A DNA stretch of 25,854 nucleotides from a virus. Positions 1-5,526 of the stretch are shown here, in pieces; the stretch's first letter is position 1, and every line of letters begins with the position of its first letter. Under the pieces are notes generated by a model that saw only the letters and a list, made by a program, of their open reading frames with translations, was not told the DNA's origin and made no database searches. Position numbers and translations under genes: made by a program. Where the stretch lies: IMG/VR virus record IMGVR_UViG_3300032285_001566, positions 1 to 25,854 of that record. The stretch is one strand, 5' to 3'.

Positions 1-23
1 AGTTCTTTAATTCGTTCGTTCAT
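1..23 (-). CDS. Start of a hypothetical protein, cut by the window edge
   Basis: Only the first seven codons (MNERIKE) are inside the window. The ATG overlaps the TGA of the preceding gene in an ATGA arrangement, the usual translational coupling in this leftward early unit. Nothing can be said about function. Confidence 0.6.
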
Positions 24-361
24 CTGTACACCCTCAATTCCGCATCTGGATTATCCCAGCATGCGTTTCTGTAATTGTAGACAAAATCGCATAACCCTTC
101 ATAGCTGCCCCAGTGATTCTCCGGAGAAAACTGTCTAAAATGATTTGGGTCTGATAACAGAATATTCCAGCCTTCATCAAGCAATTCTGCGATATCTTTA
201 GCAAACTTTAGATTATGTTCTTCCGGCCGCCACATTATATCATACAATGTCATACCATTTGACAATTCTACCTTAGCAGCCATTCTGTTCAGGTTATGCG
301 TGATGTTGGACTCATAAACCTCTACTGGTTTAGTAACCATTAGATATACATCAAGGCTCAT
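20..361 (-). CDS. Small conserved phage protein of unknown function
   Basis: A 113-aa protein starting MSLDVYL and containing the segments ESNITHNLNRMA, WRPEEH and PENHWGSYEG. I recognise this pattern as a recurring phage early protein without assigned function (from memory, not a search). It is rich in Trp, Tyr and Asn and has no membrane segment. The start is supported by GGAAG just before the ATG. The first 11 nt overlap the end of the upstream gene, and its TGA overlaps the next ATG, so it belongs to the leftward unit that starts at the promoter near 2302-2330. Confidence 0.85.
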   Translation of the reverse strand: MSLDVYLMVTKPVEVYESNITHNLNRMAAKVELSNGMTLYDIMWRPEEHNLKFAKDIAELLDEGWNILLSDPNHFRQFSPENHWGSYEGLCDFVYNYRNACWDNPDAELRVYR

Positions 362-626
362 CTTCCAAATCCTCTATATCCAATTCAGGATCATACTCTT
401 CTAGAAACATCTCGATATATTCAATGGCTTCAATTGCTTCAGATTCCAGGCAACCATATATCTCCATTAATGTCTTGACAATCACTCCTTGTTCAAGTGA
501 CATAAGGTCTAACAATTCGCCCTCAGTCCAATCTATAATACGATCCATATCATACCACAGACTTAACCTACCATTCACATTATAAAAACTATGCCAAGCA
601 CTATTACTCCAACGACTATAACTCAT
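351..626 (-). CDS. Small acidic phage protein, unknown function
   Basis: A 91-aa protein starting MSYSRWSNSAWHSFY. The N-terminal third is rich in aromatic residues (WYTF-like pattern). The C-terminal third is very acidic (EEYDPELDIEDLEDEP). Acidic tails of this type are common in small phage early proteins that bind host factors, but no partner can be named. It overlaps the upstream gene by 4 nt (ATGA) and the downstream gene by 11 nt, so translation is probably coupled. Confidence 0.8.
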   Translation of the reverse strand: MSYSRWSNSAWHSFYNVNGRLSLWYDMDRIIDWTEGELLDLMSLEQGVIVKTLMEIYGCLESEAIEAIEYIEMFLEEYDPELDIEDLEDEP

Positions 627-838
627 TCGTCAAACTCCTCATTCCAGCATCGTATAGGCATATAACCCAATTGACTATTATTCCAATAATCAATTTCTGA
701 CCTGGGCATTCCTTCACTTATTAGCCACTCGTCAAATGCTTCGCCAATTAGACCTTCCGGCATTACTTTCGGAAATCCCCATTTCCACCCACTAGGCGGA
801 TCGCACATTGTTACTACTCTTTTCATCATCATACTCAT
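623..838 (-). CDS. Small phage protein, unknown function
   Basis: A 71-aa protein with the segment MCDPPSGWKWGFPKVMP followed by an acidic, Trp-rich C-terminus. Four in-frame ATGs lie at the start (MSMMMKRVV). The first is used here because it follows the upstream stop by one base, but no clear Shine-Dalgarno sequence decides between them. Opening with a 'DPPSGW.WGFPK' segment is a pattern I recall from other phage proteins of unknown function. Confidence 0.75.
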   Translation of the reverse strand: MSMMMKRVVTMCDPPSGWKWGFPKVMPEGLIGEAFDEWLISEGMPRSEIDYWNNSQLGYMPIRCWNEEFDE

Positions 839-839
839 A

Positions 840-995
840 TTATTTTTTAGGTTCGGGCGCTTTGACTTGAACGCATGCTGCTTTAATATATTGCGTCTTA
901 ATCGCTTCTACAGCTTTATTGCATTTGATCTCATCCTCAAACTGACCAATATAGGTAATGTTCGTTGAGAGGATTACAATTGTCCAGAAGAACAT
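840..995 (-). CDS. Tiny membrane or secreted protein (51 aa)
   Basis: Reading the complementary strand gives a 51-codon frame from ATG at 995 to TAA at 840. It has a hydrophobic N-terminus (MFFWTIVILSTNITYIG), two cysteines and a charged tail ending PEPKK. It fills an otherwise empty stretch between two genes on the same strand, with the stop only 1 nt before the next ATG. The N-terminus could be a signal anchor or an uncleaved signal peptide. Function unknown. Confidence 0.65.
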   Translation of the reverse strand: MFFWTIVILSTNITYIGQFEDEIKCNKAVEAIKTQYIKAACVQVKAPEPKK

Positions 996-996
996 A

Positions 997-1194
997 TTAT
1001 TTCGGATTCACAATTCGAACTGCGATATTGGTCCGACCAATTGCTACGAGCCAAGTAGCAATCTTAGATACGACTGCATGATCGTCTCGTGGATTTTCAA
1101 AACTGATATTGCAATCCATAATAGTATCGCTAGTATTACTATCCCGTGAAGAGAAGCTCAGGTTGAAGTTTTCGTTGATTTTTTCTTTTGCCAT
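997..1194 (-). CDS. Small phage protein, unknown function
   Basis: A 65-aa protein starting MAKEKINENFNLSF. The longer frame begins at 1227, but the ATG at 1194 has AAGGA seven nucleotides upstream, so the short form is preferred. The central part reads DTIMDCNISFENPRDDH and the end is basic and hydrophobic (ATWLVAIGRTNIAVRIV). The pattern suggests a compact alpha/beta fold. No family recognised. Confidence 0.7.
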   Translation of the reverse strand: MAKEKINENFNLSFSSRDSNTSDTIMDCNISFENPRDDHAVVSKIATWLVAIGRTNIAVRIVNPK

Positions 1195-1195
1195 T

Positions 1196-1396
1196 TTATT
1201 TTCCTTTAAAGTGATCTTCCATACCAATCACATCCATAATGTCTACTATCTCATTTTCAAGGAGATAAAATCCACACTCCTTGATAACTAACTCTGTATA
1301 TCTGTCGATTGCTGCTTCCCATTTCTCTCTATCTTTTCCAAGACCATAGATGTCAAGTCCAGATAAACGATAAAATTTTCTAAGCTGATCGTTCAT
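1196..1396 (-). CDS. Small helical phage protein, paralog of the gene at 3956-4159
   Basis: A 66-aa protein with the core DRYTELVIKECGFYL and a C-terminal HF motif (EDHFKGK). The same layout, an (A/Y)(A/T)EL(I/V)I(R/K)EC helix followed about 25-30 residues later by HFG/HFK, is seen in the 67-aa protein encoded at 3956-4159. The two look like diverged paralogs. The family is common in T4-like and other phages and has no assigned function. Confidence 0.8.
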   Translation of the reverse strand: MNDQLRKFYRLSGLDIYGLGKDREKWEAAIDRYTELVIKECGFYLLENEIVDIMDVIGMEDHFKGK

Positions 1397-1419
1397 ATTG
1401 TAGCAAACGCTTGTTTAAT

Positions 1420-1677
1420 TCATTTTGCATTCAATTCAGCCATACGTTTTTCTCGATCAGCCGCGATTTCATTCATGCGTTCCAAGTGTTCCAATTCTTT
1501 TACTTTATTCTCGAATGCGGCAAATGCCAGATTAACTAGCAATAACCCGGCGATTAATAAAAACGTTTCTGTCATACCAATATAAAGTATTGATAAACAC
1601 GTTACCATTCCTACACCAACTGCCAAACTAATTACTTTTGCCACGTATAGGGCGGCTTCTTTTTGAATCTGATTCAT
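1420..1677 (-). CDS. Small membrane protein with two predicted membrane spans
   Basis: An 85-aa protein. Residues about 12-33 and 38-54 are hydrophobic (VISLAVGVGMVTCLSILYIG and ETFLLIAGLLLVNLAFAA), followed by a highly charged, probably coiled-coil tail (KVKELEHLERMNEIAADREKRMAELNAK). Expected topology is a helical hairpin in the inner membrane with the charged tail in the cytoplasm. The ATG has AAGGA about eight bases upstream. Expressed in the early unit, it could modify the host envelope, but that is inference only. Confidence 0.8.
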   Translation of the reverse strand: MNQIQKEAALYVAKVISLAVGVGMVTCLSILYIGMTETFLLIAGLLLVNLAFAAFENKVKELEHLERMNEIAADREKRMAELNAK

Positions 1678-1687
1678 AATGTTTTCC

Positions 1688-2275
1688 TTAGATAGTTACT
1701 TCACGAGCTGAGCATTTTGCCAACTCTACAATTGCTTCCTGCTTGGAAATTCGCATTCCCTGCAGAAAGAATGTCTTTTTAACCCGATGCGATACTGAGA
1801 ATCGACGGATTTTATCTGTTCCGCGGGCAAATACTTTCAATTCACCGAAATCGCCTATGGTATCTAATTTATATCGAGCCAACGCAATTCCAATTTCTTT
1901 ATCAGCCACGACAGCGGCAGCCAATTCTGCTTTTTCTTTCTCAAAGCGTTCTTTGTCGTCTTTGATTCTGCGCTGATAATTTTCTTCCAGCATACCTAAC
2001 TTAGTTGTCTTAATATCAAGACCGATTTTAGCCATCACATTAAGTGCTGTAGCAAAATTCATTTCTGCTTCCATATCGCACTCTATTACTTTGGTATCTC
2101 GACCACCGGAGGAATGAGAAAGCTTAACGGTCCATCCATTAGAACCATATTCGCGATCAATATAAAGGGTAATAACATCCTGAGACCAATAACCCTCAAC
2201 CTTAATACGGATTGAACCATGACCATTATAACCAATGTCAGCCAAATTAAAAGGGGAAATTTCGTATCTTGCCAT
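1688..2275 (-). CDS. Phage early protein, unknown function (195 aa)
   Basis: The first and largest gene of its unit. Residues 1-75 look like a beta-rich domain (GHGSIRIKVEGYWSQDVITLYIDREYG). A long charged helix follows around residues 88-125 (EENYQRRIKDDKERFEKEKAELAAAV), then a basic beta-rich C-terminal part. The ATG lies in the shared early leader with AAGGA upstream, about 25 nt after the predicted transcription start of the promoter at 2302-2330. No family recognised. Confidence 0.8.
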   Translation of the reverse strand: MARYEISPFNLADIGYNGHGSIRIKVEGYWSQDVITLYIDREYGSNGWTVKLSHSSGGRDTKVIECDMEAEMNFATALNVMAKIGLDIKTTKLGMLEENYQRRIKDDKERFEKEKAELAAAVVADKEIGIALARYKLDTIGDFGELKVFARGTDKIRRFSVSHRVKKTFFLQGMRISKQEAIVELAKCSAREVTI

Positions 2276-2301
2276 ATAAGTTCCTTACTGTTTAAGCCTC
2301 A

Positions 2302-2330
2302 ATTATAGCACCTTTTGGTCATCTTGTCAA
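2302..2330 (-). promoter_or_regulatory. Early promoter, repeated cassette copy 1
   Basis: TTGACA at 2330-2325, a 17-nt spacer ending AAAAGGTGC, and TATAAT at 2307-2302, all on the minus strand. The spacer ends in TGC, an extended -10 element, and TGC also precedes the -35 box. Downstream comes a leader (GGCTTAAACAGTAAGGA) that supplies the ribosome binding site of the 195-aa gene. It is nearly identical to the copy at 5398-5426. Confidence 0.92.
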
Positions 2331-2344
2331 GCATTCGGAAAGAG

Positions 2345-2364
2345 ACCCTACGGATTGCTTGGGT
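2345..2364 (-). terminator. Weak hairpin ahead of early promoter copy 1
   Basis: An ACCC...GGGT stem of four base pairs, starting at the stop codon of the 73-aa gene and preceding the next promoter. It matches the position and base composition of the stronger hairpins at 2846-2864, 3318-3342 and 5438-5462, but has no U-tract. Assignment as a terminator rests on this analogy. Confidence 0.35.
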
Positions 2365-2365
2365 A

Positions 2366-2587
2366 CTACCAAGCTTTCTTGTTGCTCGATTCTTCGTTCT
2401 CATTGTATCCTGCGGTGTATGCTGTAATCTCAGCCGCAGTCATATCTTTCAAATCAATCCGATTGCTATTGTAGGTATCACCTGTGTAGTAATGCGGAGA
2501 ATATTCTCGATTGTAATAGGAATCTGCACTGCCCCGGTCAAAGGGTCCGCCATGTCGAGTATCGTATTGTGTCTGTTCTGCAATCAT
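2366..2587 (-). CDS. Conserved small phage protein with GGPFDRGSAD motif
   Basis: A 73-aa protein with the strongly patterned N-terminus QYDTRHGGPFDRGSADSYY, then PHYY and a C-terminal DMTAAEITAYTAGY segment. I recognise this arrangement as a widely distributed phage protein of unknown function. It is hydrophilic and Tyr-rich. AAGGA lies about eight nucleotides before the ATG. It is the second gene of a two-gene unit from the promoter at 2811-2839. Confidence 0.88.
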   Translation of the reverse strand: MIAEQTQYDTRHGGPFDRGSADSYYNREYSPHYYTGDTYNSNRIDLKDMTAAEITAYTAGYNENEESSNKKAW

Positions 2588-2596
2588 ATAAAATCC

Positions 2597-2785
2597 TTAA
2601 GCGTAAGTTTTGCTAGGGAAGCGAGCTGTAGGATCCATTCGAATCTTCATGCCACTATTAAATTTTCCGCGGGCACTAACGGGTTTCGGATTCTTCCGAC
2701 CCTTCAACATCTCAACCATTCCACCTTTTGCCAAGAATTCTGCGACTGCTTGTTCTTGTGCGATTCTAGCTTCTTCTCGTGTCAT
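2597..2785 (-). CDS. Small basic phage protein, unknown function
   Basis: A 62-aa protein. Its first half is an acidic/alanine-rich helix (MTREEARIAQEQAVAEFLAKGG) and its second half is basic and proline-containing (GRKNPKPVSARGKF, IRMDPTARFPSK). It follows the shared early leader with an AAGGA ribosome binding site, so it is the first gene of its unit. The basic second half could bind nucleic acid, but this is speculative. Confidence 0.75.
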   Translation of the reverse strand: MTREEARIAQEQAVAEFLAKGGMVEMLKGRKNPKPVSARGKFNSGMKIRMDPTARFPSKTYA

Positions 2786-2810
2786 ATAAGTTCCTTACTG
2801 TTAAGCCTCA

Positions 2811-2839
2811 ATTATAGCACCGTTGGATGCAAATGTCAA
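2811..2839 (-). promoter_or_regulatory. Early promoter, repeated cassette copy 2
   Basis: TTGACA at 2839-2834, a 17-nt spacer ending CGGTGC, and TATAAT at 2816-2811 on the minus strand, with TGC before the -35 box. The spacer differs more from the other copies, while the -10 surround and the leader (GGCTTAACAGTAAGGA) are conserved. It drives the 62- and 73-aa genes. Confidence 0.9.
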
Positions 2840-2845
2840 GCAAAG

Positions 2846-2864
2846 ACCCTTTGCTCCAAAGGGT
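2846..2864 (-). terminator. Stem-loop terminator upstream of early promoter copy 2
   Basis: On the minus strand ACCCTTTG-GAG-CAAAGGGT forms a perfect 8-bp stem with a 3-nt loop, followed by CTTTG. It begins at the last base of the 54-aa gene's stop codon and lies only about 6 bp before the next -35 box. The short T-run makes it a modest intrinsic terminator. Confidence 0.6.
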
Positions 2865-3028
2865 TAACTCATGTACTGCACTGTCACCTTTGTATAGCGG
2901 CCTGCCTGTCCATACAGACTAGCGATAATTTCGAAATCTTCAGCGTAGGATTCTGCAGCCTTGCGATTGCGAAATTCCTCATACTTGAATGTTGCTTCAA
3001 CTGTATCGTATACTTGTACTATCCACAT
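2864..3028 (-). CDS. Small phage protein (54 aa), unknown function
   Basis: A 54-codon frame from ATG at 3028 to TAA at 2864. The protein starts MWIVQVYDTVEATFKYEEFRN, has an alanine/acid-rich middle and ends GRYTKVTVQYMS. The pattern (beta strand, helix with RKAAESYAE, final strand) resembles a small alpha/beta fold. AAAGGA lies eight bases before the ATG. It follows the 68-aa gene with a 15-nt gap and is the second gene of a two-gene unit. Confidence 0.75.
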   Translation of the reverse strand: MWIVQVYDTVEATFKYEEFRNRKAAESYAEDFEIIASLYGQAGRYTKVTVQYMS

Positions 3029-3043
3029 ATATTATCCTTTCTA

Positions 3044-3250
3044 TTAGCAATCTGGGTCAAACGATTCCCATTCCTGGGCTTCGTCGGGTTGACCATCATC
3101 TTCATCATAATCAACAATGTCGTTGGACCGCATCATGTCCGCAACTTCATCTTCACTCATATAGGCAAGACACATATCTGCAACTGCTTCTGCAGAGATC
3201 AATCCCTCGGCCATCATATCTAGAAGTTTCGTTGTCTGTTCACGCATCAT
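3044..3250 (-). CDS. Small acidic phage protein, unknown function
   Basis: A 68-aa protein, helical in its first half (MMREQTTKLLDMMAEGLISAEAVADMCLAYMSEDEVADMM as separate helices) and acidic in its second (DIVDYDEDDGQPDEAQEWESFD). Two ATGs lie in tandem, and AGGAG precedes the first by about four bases. It is the first gene after the promoter at 3277-3305. The acidic C-terminus is reminiscent of DNA-mimic or host-factor-binding phage proteins, but nothing here proves that. Confidence 0.8.
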   Translation of the reverse strand: MMREQTTKLLDMMAEGLISAEAVADMCLAYMSEDEVADMMRSNDIVDYDEDDGQPDEAQEWESFDPDC

Positions 3251-3276
3251 CTACTCCTGTTGCTGTTTATGCCTCA

Positions 3277-3305
3277 ATTATAGCACCTTTTGAGCAGAGT
3301 GTCAA
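3277..3305 (-). promoter_or_regulatory. Early promoter, repeated cassette copy 3
   Basis: TTGACA at 3305-3300, a 17-nt spacer ending CAAAAGGTGC, and TATAAT at 3282-3277 on the minus strand, with the same TGC extensions of both boxes. The leader begins with the shared GAGGC and then diverges into an AGGAG ribosome binding site. Confidence 0.92.
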
Positions 3306-3317
3306 GCACAAAGTGAA

Positions 3318-3342
3318 GTACCCGAGCAAAAGACTCGGGTAC
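3318..3342 (-). terminator. Stem-loop upstream of early promoter copy 3
   Basis: GTACCCGAG / CTCGGGTAC forms a perfect 9-bp stem around a 7-nt loop. It lies between the end of the 78-aa gene and the -35 box of the next unit. There is no U-tract directly after the stem on the minus strand, so it may act as a weak terminator, an RNA-end protector or a recombination hot spot rather than a classical terminator. Confidence 0.6.
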
Positions 3343-3374
3343 TATAAAAAGGTTGACAAGGAAGGGAAAAGATG

Positions 3375-3611
3375 TTAAGTTTCTGAAAGTTTAATTACAT
3401 TAATAATTGCTTGAATAATATTAATATCTTTTCTTGATTTGTAGTTTCCAATATAGAAACCTTTGATACTATTTAATCCACGCAATTGATCGACAGAATA
3501 TACAAACTTATAATTATTTGGATCATGTCCTAATGGCATTTTGCGACGTACATACGAATGAAATTCCTCTCGATTTCCGGCAACAATCCAAATAATATCT
3601 TTATGCGACAT
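3375..3611 (-). CDS. Conserved small phage protein, unknown function
   Basis: A 78-aa protein starting MSHKDIIWIVAGNREEF, with YKFVYSVDQLRGLNSIKGFYIG in the middle and a C-terminal DINIIQAIINVIK. The series I(V)WVAG..EF - VYV(S) - LRGL...G.(F/Y)IG - RxDI is a pattern I recall from many phage genomes, without assigned function. It looks like a small Rossmann-like alpha/beta fold. The longest frame starts at TTG 3617; the ATG at 3611 is preferred. It overlaps the 55-aa gene by 11 nt. Confidence 0.85.
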   Translation of the reverse strand: MSHKDIIWIVAGNREEFHSYVRRKMPLGHDPNNYKFVYSVDQLRGLNSIKGFYIGNYKSRKDINIIQAIINVIKLSET

Positions 3612-3768
3612 TCGCAATGTTTTTCTTTTCTTTTTCTAACTCATAGATAAAGACATTAATCCAACCTGTGAATCCAACACACCATGCATCAAATAATGCC
3701 GAATCCCAAAATTGATACATTTGAAATGCGGATATTATTGCCAAGAATAATGCAATATATTTTATCAT
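3601..3768 (-). CDS. Small membrane protein (55 aa)
   Basis: A 55-codon frame from ATG at 3768 to TAA at 3601. The N-terminus is hydrophobic (MIKYIALFLAIISAFQMYQFW), a second hydrophobic aromatic stretch follows (WCVGFTGWINVFIY), and the end is charged (ELEKEKKN). Two membrane passes are likely. The ATG overlaps the upstream TAA (TAATG) and the last 11 nt overlap the next gene, so it is translationally coupled on both sides. Confidence 0.75.
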   Translation of the reverse strand: MIKYIALFLAIISAFQMYQFWDSALFDAWCVGFTGWINVFIYELEKEKKNIANVA

Positions 3769-3959
3769 TATGCCATCCTATCTATATTTTGTCCAGCGCG
3801 ATTCATGCGCCGATTTGCTTCAATACGTTTTTCCTCAGTATCAACTTGACGTAGTTTCTCAAGACGATGCTTGTTTAATTGTTCATTATGAATTCGTTCT
3901 GTTCTAACGACTTCATTATGAATACGAGTGTTATGTGCTTGCACTTCTGTTATTTTCAT
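3768..3959 (-). CDS. Highly charged helical phage protein
   Basis: A 63-aa protein, nearly all charged or polar: MKITEVQAHNTRIHNE, then repeated RIHNE, RLEKLRQ, EEKRIEANRRMNR. RIHNE/TRIHNEV occurs twice in the first 25 residues. The whole chain is predicted helical, probably a coiled coil. I recall similar proteins in T4-like phages without known function. It overlaps the upstream gene by 4 nt. Confidence 0.8.
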   Translation of the reverse strand: MKITEVQAHNTRIHNEVVRTERIHNEQLNKHRLEKLRQVDTEEKRIEANRRMNRAGQNIDRMA

Positions 3960-4159
3960 TCTTGAACTCCGAAATGGTCTTTAATCTGAGCCAATATACC
4001 ACGTTCGGTATCATTCATATCTGGGCCAGGTTCTGACACTAAAGACATACATTCCCTAATAATCAACTCGGCGAATGCGTGTATAAGATCTCTTTCAGAC
4101 TCTATACCGTCTTGAACCATTGCAATCTTATAGAGTTTATCAACCTTGCTTGTATTCAT
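3956..4159 (-). CDS. Small helical phage protein, paralog of the gene at 1196-1396
   Basis: A 67-aa protein with the core HAFAELIIRECMSLV and the end IKDHFGV, the same layout as the 66-aa protein at 1196-1396. The family is frequent in phage early regions and has no assigned role. The 3' end overlaps the charged 63-aa gene by 4 nt, and the 5' end overlaps the 87-aa gene by 20 nt. Confidence 0.82.
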   Translation of the reverse strand: MNTSKVDKLYKIAMVQDGIESERDLIHAFAELIIRECMSLVSEPGPDMNDTERGILAQIKDHFGVQE

Positions 4160-4403
4160 AAGTTGTAGTACCTGGAGTAAGATAACCTAGATATTCAATC
4201 TTTGGCATACGCCATTGCATAAAGTCTTTAGCTGGTACTTTAGGAAATACAACTTGATTTTCTTTAAACTCTTTCATCATTGCCAATTGAATATTATGCA
4301 AATACATATAGAGTTTGGTTTCTACTGGCCAATCTTTAATCTTTTCAACAAAGGTTGGATCAACTTGAGCCTCGAGCTCTTTTACATATTCATTCATTTC
4401 CAT
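4140..4403 (-). CDS. Small phage protein, unknown function
   Basis: An 87-aa protein. The N-terminal half is helical and charged (MNEYVKELEAQVDPTFVEKIKDWPVETKLYMYLHNIQLAMMKEF). The C-terminal half holds KVPAKDFMQWRMPKIEYLGY, with aromatic and basic residues. ATGs at 4403 and 4397 are both possible and no Shine-Dalgarno sequence decides. It is part of the long unit that begins at the 5398-5426 promoter. Confidence 0.75.
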   Translation of the reverse strand: MEMNEYVKELEAQVDPTFVEKIKDWPVETKLYMYLHNIQLAMMKEFKENQVVFPKVPAKDFMQWRMPKIEYLGYLTPGTTTYEYKQG

Positions 4404-4405
4404 AA

Positions 4406-4633
4406 TTATGCTGCGCTTTCTACTTTTTCATATATTGTATTAAGAGTCTCAAATCGACCATTCTCATCCGGGTGTTTGATAATTTGAGATGTTCTAATGT
4501 CATGTTCTTCACCTAGTGTTGGATGATTTAAAACGAAAGGTATGCGGGCGACATAGACTGGTTTGTCTTCGGGAGAATAAGGCCAAACATATACCTTGGC
4601 TTCTCCGACATATTGGACTACTGGTTTTTCCAT
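4406..4633 (-). CDS. Small phage protein, unknown function
   Basis: A 75-aa protein, mainly beta by pattern (VVQYVGEAKVYVWPYSPEDKPVYVARIPFVLNHP), followed by ..EEHDIRTSQIIKHPDENGRFETLNTIYEKV. AAAAGGA lies about nine bases before the ATG, giving a good ribosome binding site. The LNTIYEKV end resembles phrases seen in small phage proteins that carry an 'FET(L/R)NTxY' stretch. No function can be assigned. Confidence 0.78.
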   Translation of the reverse strand: MEKPVVQYVGEAKVYVWPYSPEDKPVYVARIPFVLNHPTLGEEHDIRTSQIIKHPDENGRFETLNTIYEKVESAA

Positions 4634-4647
4634 AACAAAAATTCCTT

Positions 4648-4773
4648 TTAGGTTAACAGGTCAATTATTTGCTGAACTAGGTTAACATCTAAATTCAGCT
4701 TTGCTGCAATCTCATAGACGTCCCAATGACGTTCTAGCATTTCTCTAACTGCGTTTACTAGTATGTGTTTCAT
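4648..4773 (-). CDS. Very small helix-turn-helix-like protein (41 aa)
   Basis: A 41-codon frame from ATG at 4773 to TAA at 4648. The protein contains WDVYEIAAKLNLDVNLVQQIIDLL, written here as DVYEIAAKLNLDV plus NLVQQIIDLL. This fits a helix-turn-helix: alanine in the first helix, then a turn, then a second helix. It is comparable to the small DVxxIAxxLxLDxxxVxxII proteins of T4-like phages. It may be a minimal DNA-binding regulator. The start overlaps the upstream TGA (ATGA), supporting a real coupled gene. Confidence 0.7.
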   Translation of the reverse strand: MKHILVNAVREMLERHWDVYEIAAKLNLDVNLVQQIIDLLT

Positions 4774-4901
4774 TTTGCGTAGAGCAGGTAATCCAACAAT
4801 CCCAAAGCAAATACGGATACTGTGACATACAATACAAATATGAAAAGTATTGATGCATATATCTTATTGTTGGTTAGTTTATAAGTCTTTAACTTCTTCA
4901 T
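4770..4901 (-). CDS. Very small membrane protein (43 aa)
   Basis: A 43-codon frame from ATG at 4901 to TGA at 4770. The N-terminus is basic (MKKLKTYKLTNNKIY), and one membrane span covers about residues 16-40 (ASILFIFVLYVTVSVFALGLL), followed by a short tail. It overlaps genes on both sides (23 nt with the 56-aa gene and ATGA with the 41-aa gene). A single-pass inner-membrane protein with the basic end in the cytoplasm is expected. Confidence 0.7.
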   Translation of the reverse strand: MKKLKTYKLTNNKIYASILFIFVLYVTVSVFALGLLDYLLYAK

Positions 4902-5049
4902 ATTCTACATAGAAATCTGTCAAAGGATCATAATACTTTCCTTCTTTAGGATCGTAATATAGAACTCTGCCATTTCGATAATGGAAAGGACCTTCAAGAC
5001 CTTTACGAGGTCCGAATTCTTTAGAATTTTTGAATACTGTGTAGGACAT
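4879..5049 (-). CDS. Conserved phage protein with YYDPKEGKYYDP motif (56 aa)
   Basis: A 56-codon frame from ATG at 5049 to TAA at 4879. The segment FGPRKGLEGPF is followed by NGRVLYYDPKEGKYYDPLTDFY, two tandem YYDP units nine residues apart. I recognise this pattern from uncultured and cultured T4-like phage genomes, function unknown. It overlaps the next gene by 23 nt. Confidence 0.82.
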   Translation of the reverse strand: MSYTVFKNSKEFGPRKGLEGPFHYRNGRVLYYDPKEGKYYDPLTDFYVEYEEVKDL

Positions 5050-5061
5050 ATAATATATATA

Positions 5062-5370
5062 TTACCAAACGAGTTCTTTAGGAGCGAACTGAATCTTGCC
5101 CATATGGTCAAGCTGATCTTTTTCAAACTCGGTCATATAATCGTTAGGAACAATTTTCCAATCAATAATGGATTCGCGATAGTACTCGTCATCGCATTCA
5201 ATTTGCGAACGCAGACCCATGATAGCCATAGTAGCATCGCCCTTAAACTTCTTAACGACATAATCACTGCCGCCCTTGGCTTTCCAGTATTGCGGGCATT
5301 CACCTACGCCGTCCCAATCATGGGCGCCATAATTTTCGTGAATCTGAGTAGAAATTAAGAGCTTTGCCAT
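5062..5370 (-). CDS. Conserved phage protein with ENYGAHDWDG motif
   Basis: A 102-aa protein beginning MAKLLISTQIHENYGAHDWDG and continuing GECPQYWKAKGGSDYVV. This N-terminal pattern (KLLISTQ, ENYGAHDWDG, PQYWKAKGG) is highly recognisable in phage early regions, without assigned function. The ATG follows the shared leader (GGCTTAAACAGTAAGGA) closely, so it is the first gene of the unit that runs through ten genes to 3375. Confidence 0.88.
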   Translation of the reverse strand: MAKLLISTQIHENYGAHDWDGVGECPQYWKAKGGSDYVVKKFKGDATMAIMGLRSQIECDDEYYRESIIDWKIVPNDYMTEFEKDQLDHMGKIQFAPKELVW

Positions 5371-5397
5371 TTCGTGTTCCTTACTGTTTAAGCCTCA

Positions 5398-5426
5398 ATT
5401 ATAGCACCTTTTGGTCATCGTGTCAA
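5398..5426 (-). promoter_or_regulatory. Early promoter, repeated cassette copy 4
   Basis: TTGACA at 5426-5421, a 17-nt spacer (GATGACCAAAAGGTGC at its end) and TATAAT at 5403-5398 on the minus strand. With the leader it matches copy 1 (2302-2330) over about 50 nt with a single visible difference, which suggests a recent duplication or gene conversion. Confidence 0.93.
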
Positions 5427-5437
5427 GCAAAAAGTAA

Positions 5438-5462
5438 GTATCCGAGCAAAAGAGTCGGATAC
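5438..5462 (-). terminator. Stem-loop upstream of early promoter copy 4
   Basis: GTATCCGA / TCGGATAC forms an 8-bp stem around a 9-nt loop that again contains GCAAAAGA-type sequence, as at 3318-3342. It lies about 12 nt before the -35 box. No clear U-tract follows. The stems of the two hairpins differ by covariation (CCC/GGG against TCC/GGA), which indicates that the structure itself is selected. Confidence 0.6.
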
Positions 5463-5526
5463 TGTAAGATTTTCATTGAAAAGGGTATATAGGTATATAA
5501 GTCGCAAAAATCTACAAAAAGCGCAG

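Noticed and set aside
2315-3223. 302-aa plus-strand open frame
   Set aside because: It runs opposite to five leftward genes and three cassette elements with clear ribosome binding sites; its sequence is a Cys/Phe/Ile-rich antisense shadow with no domain pattern.
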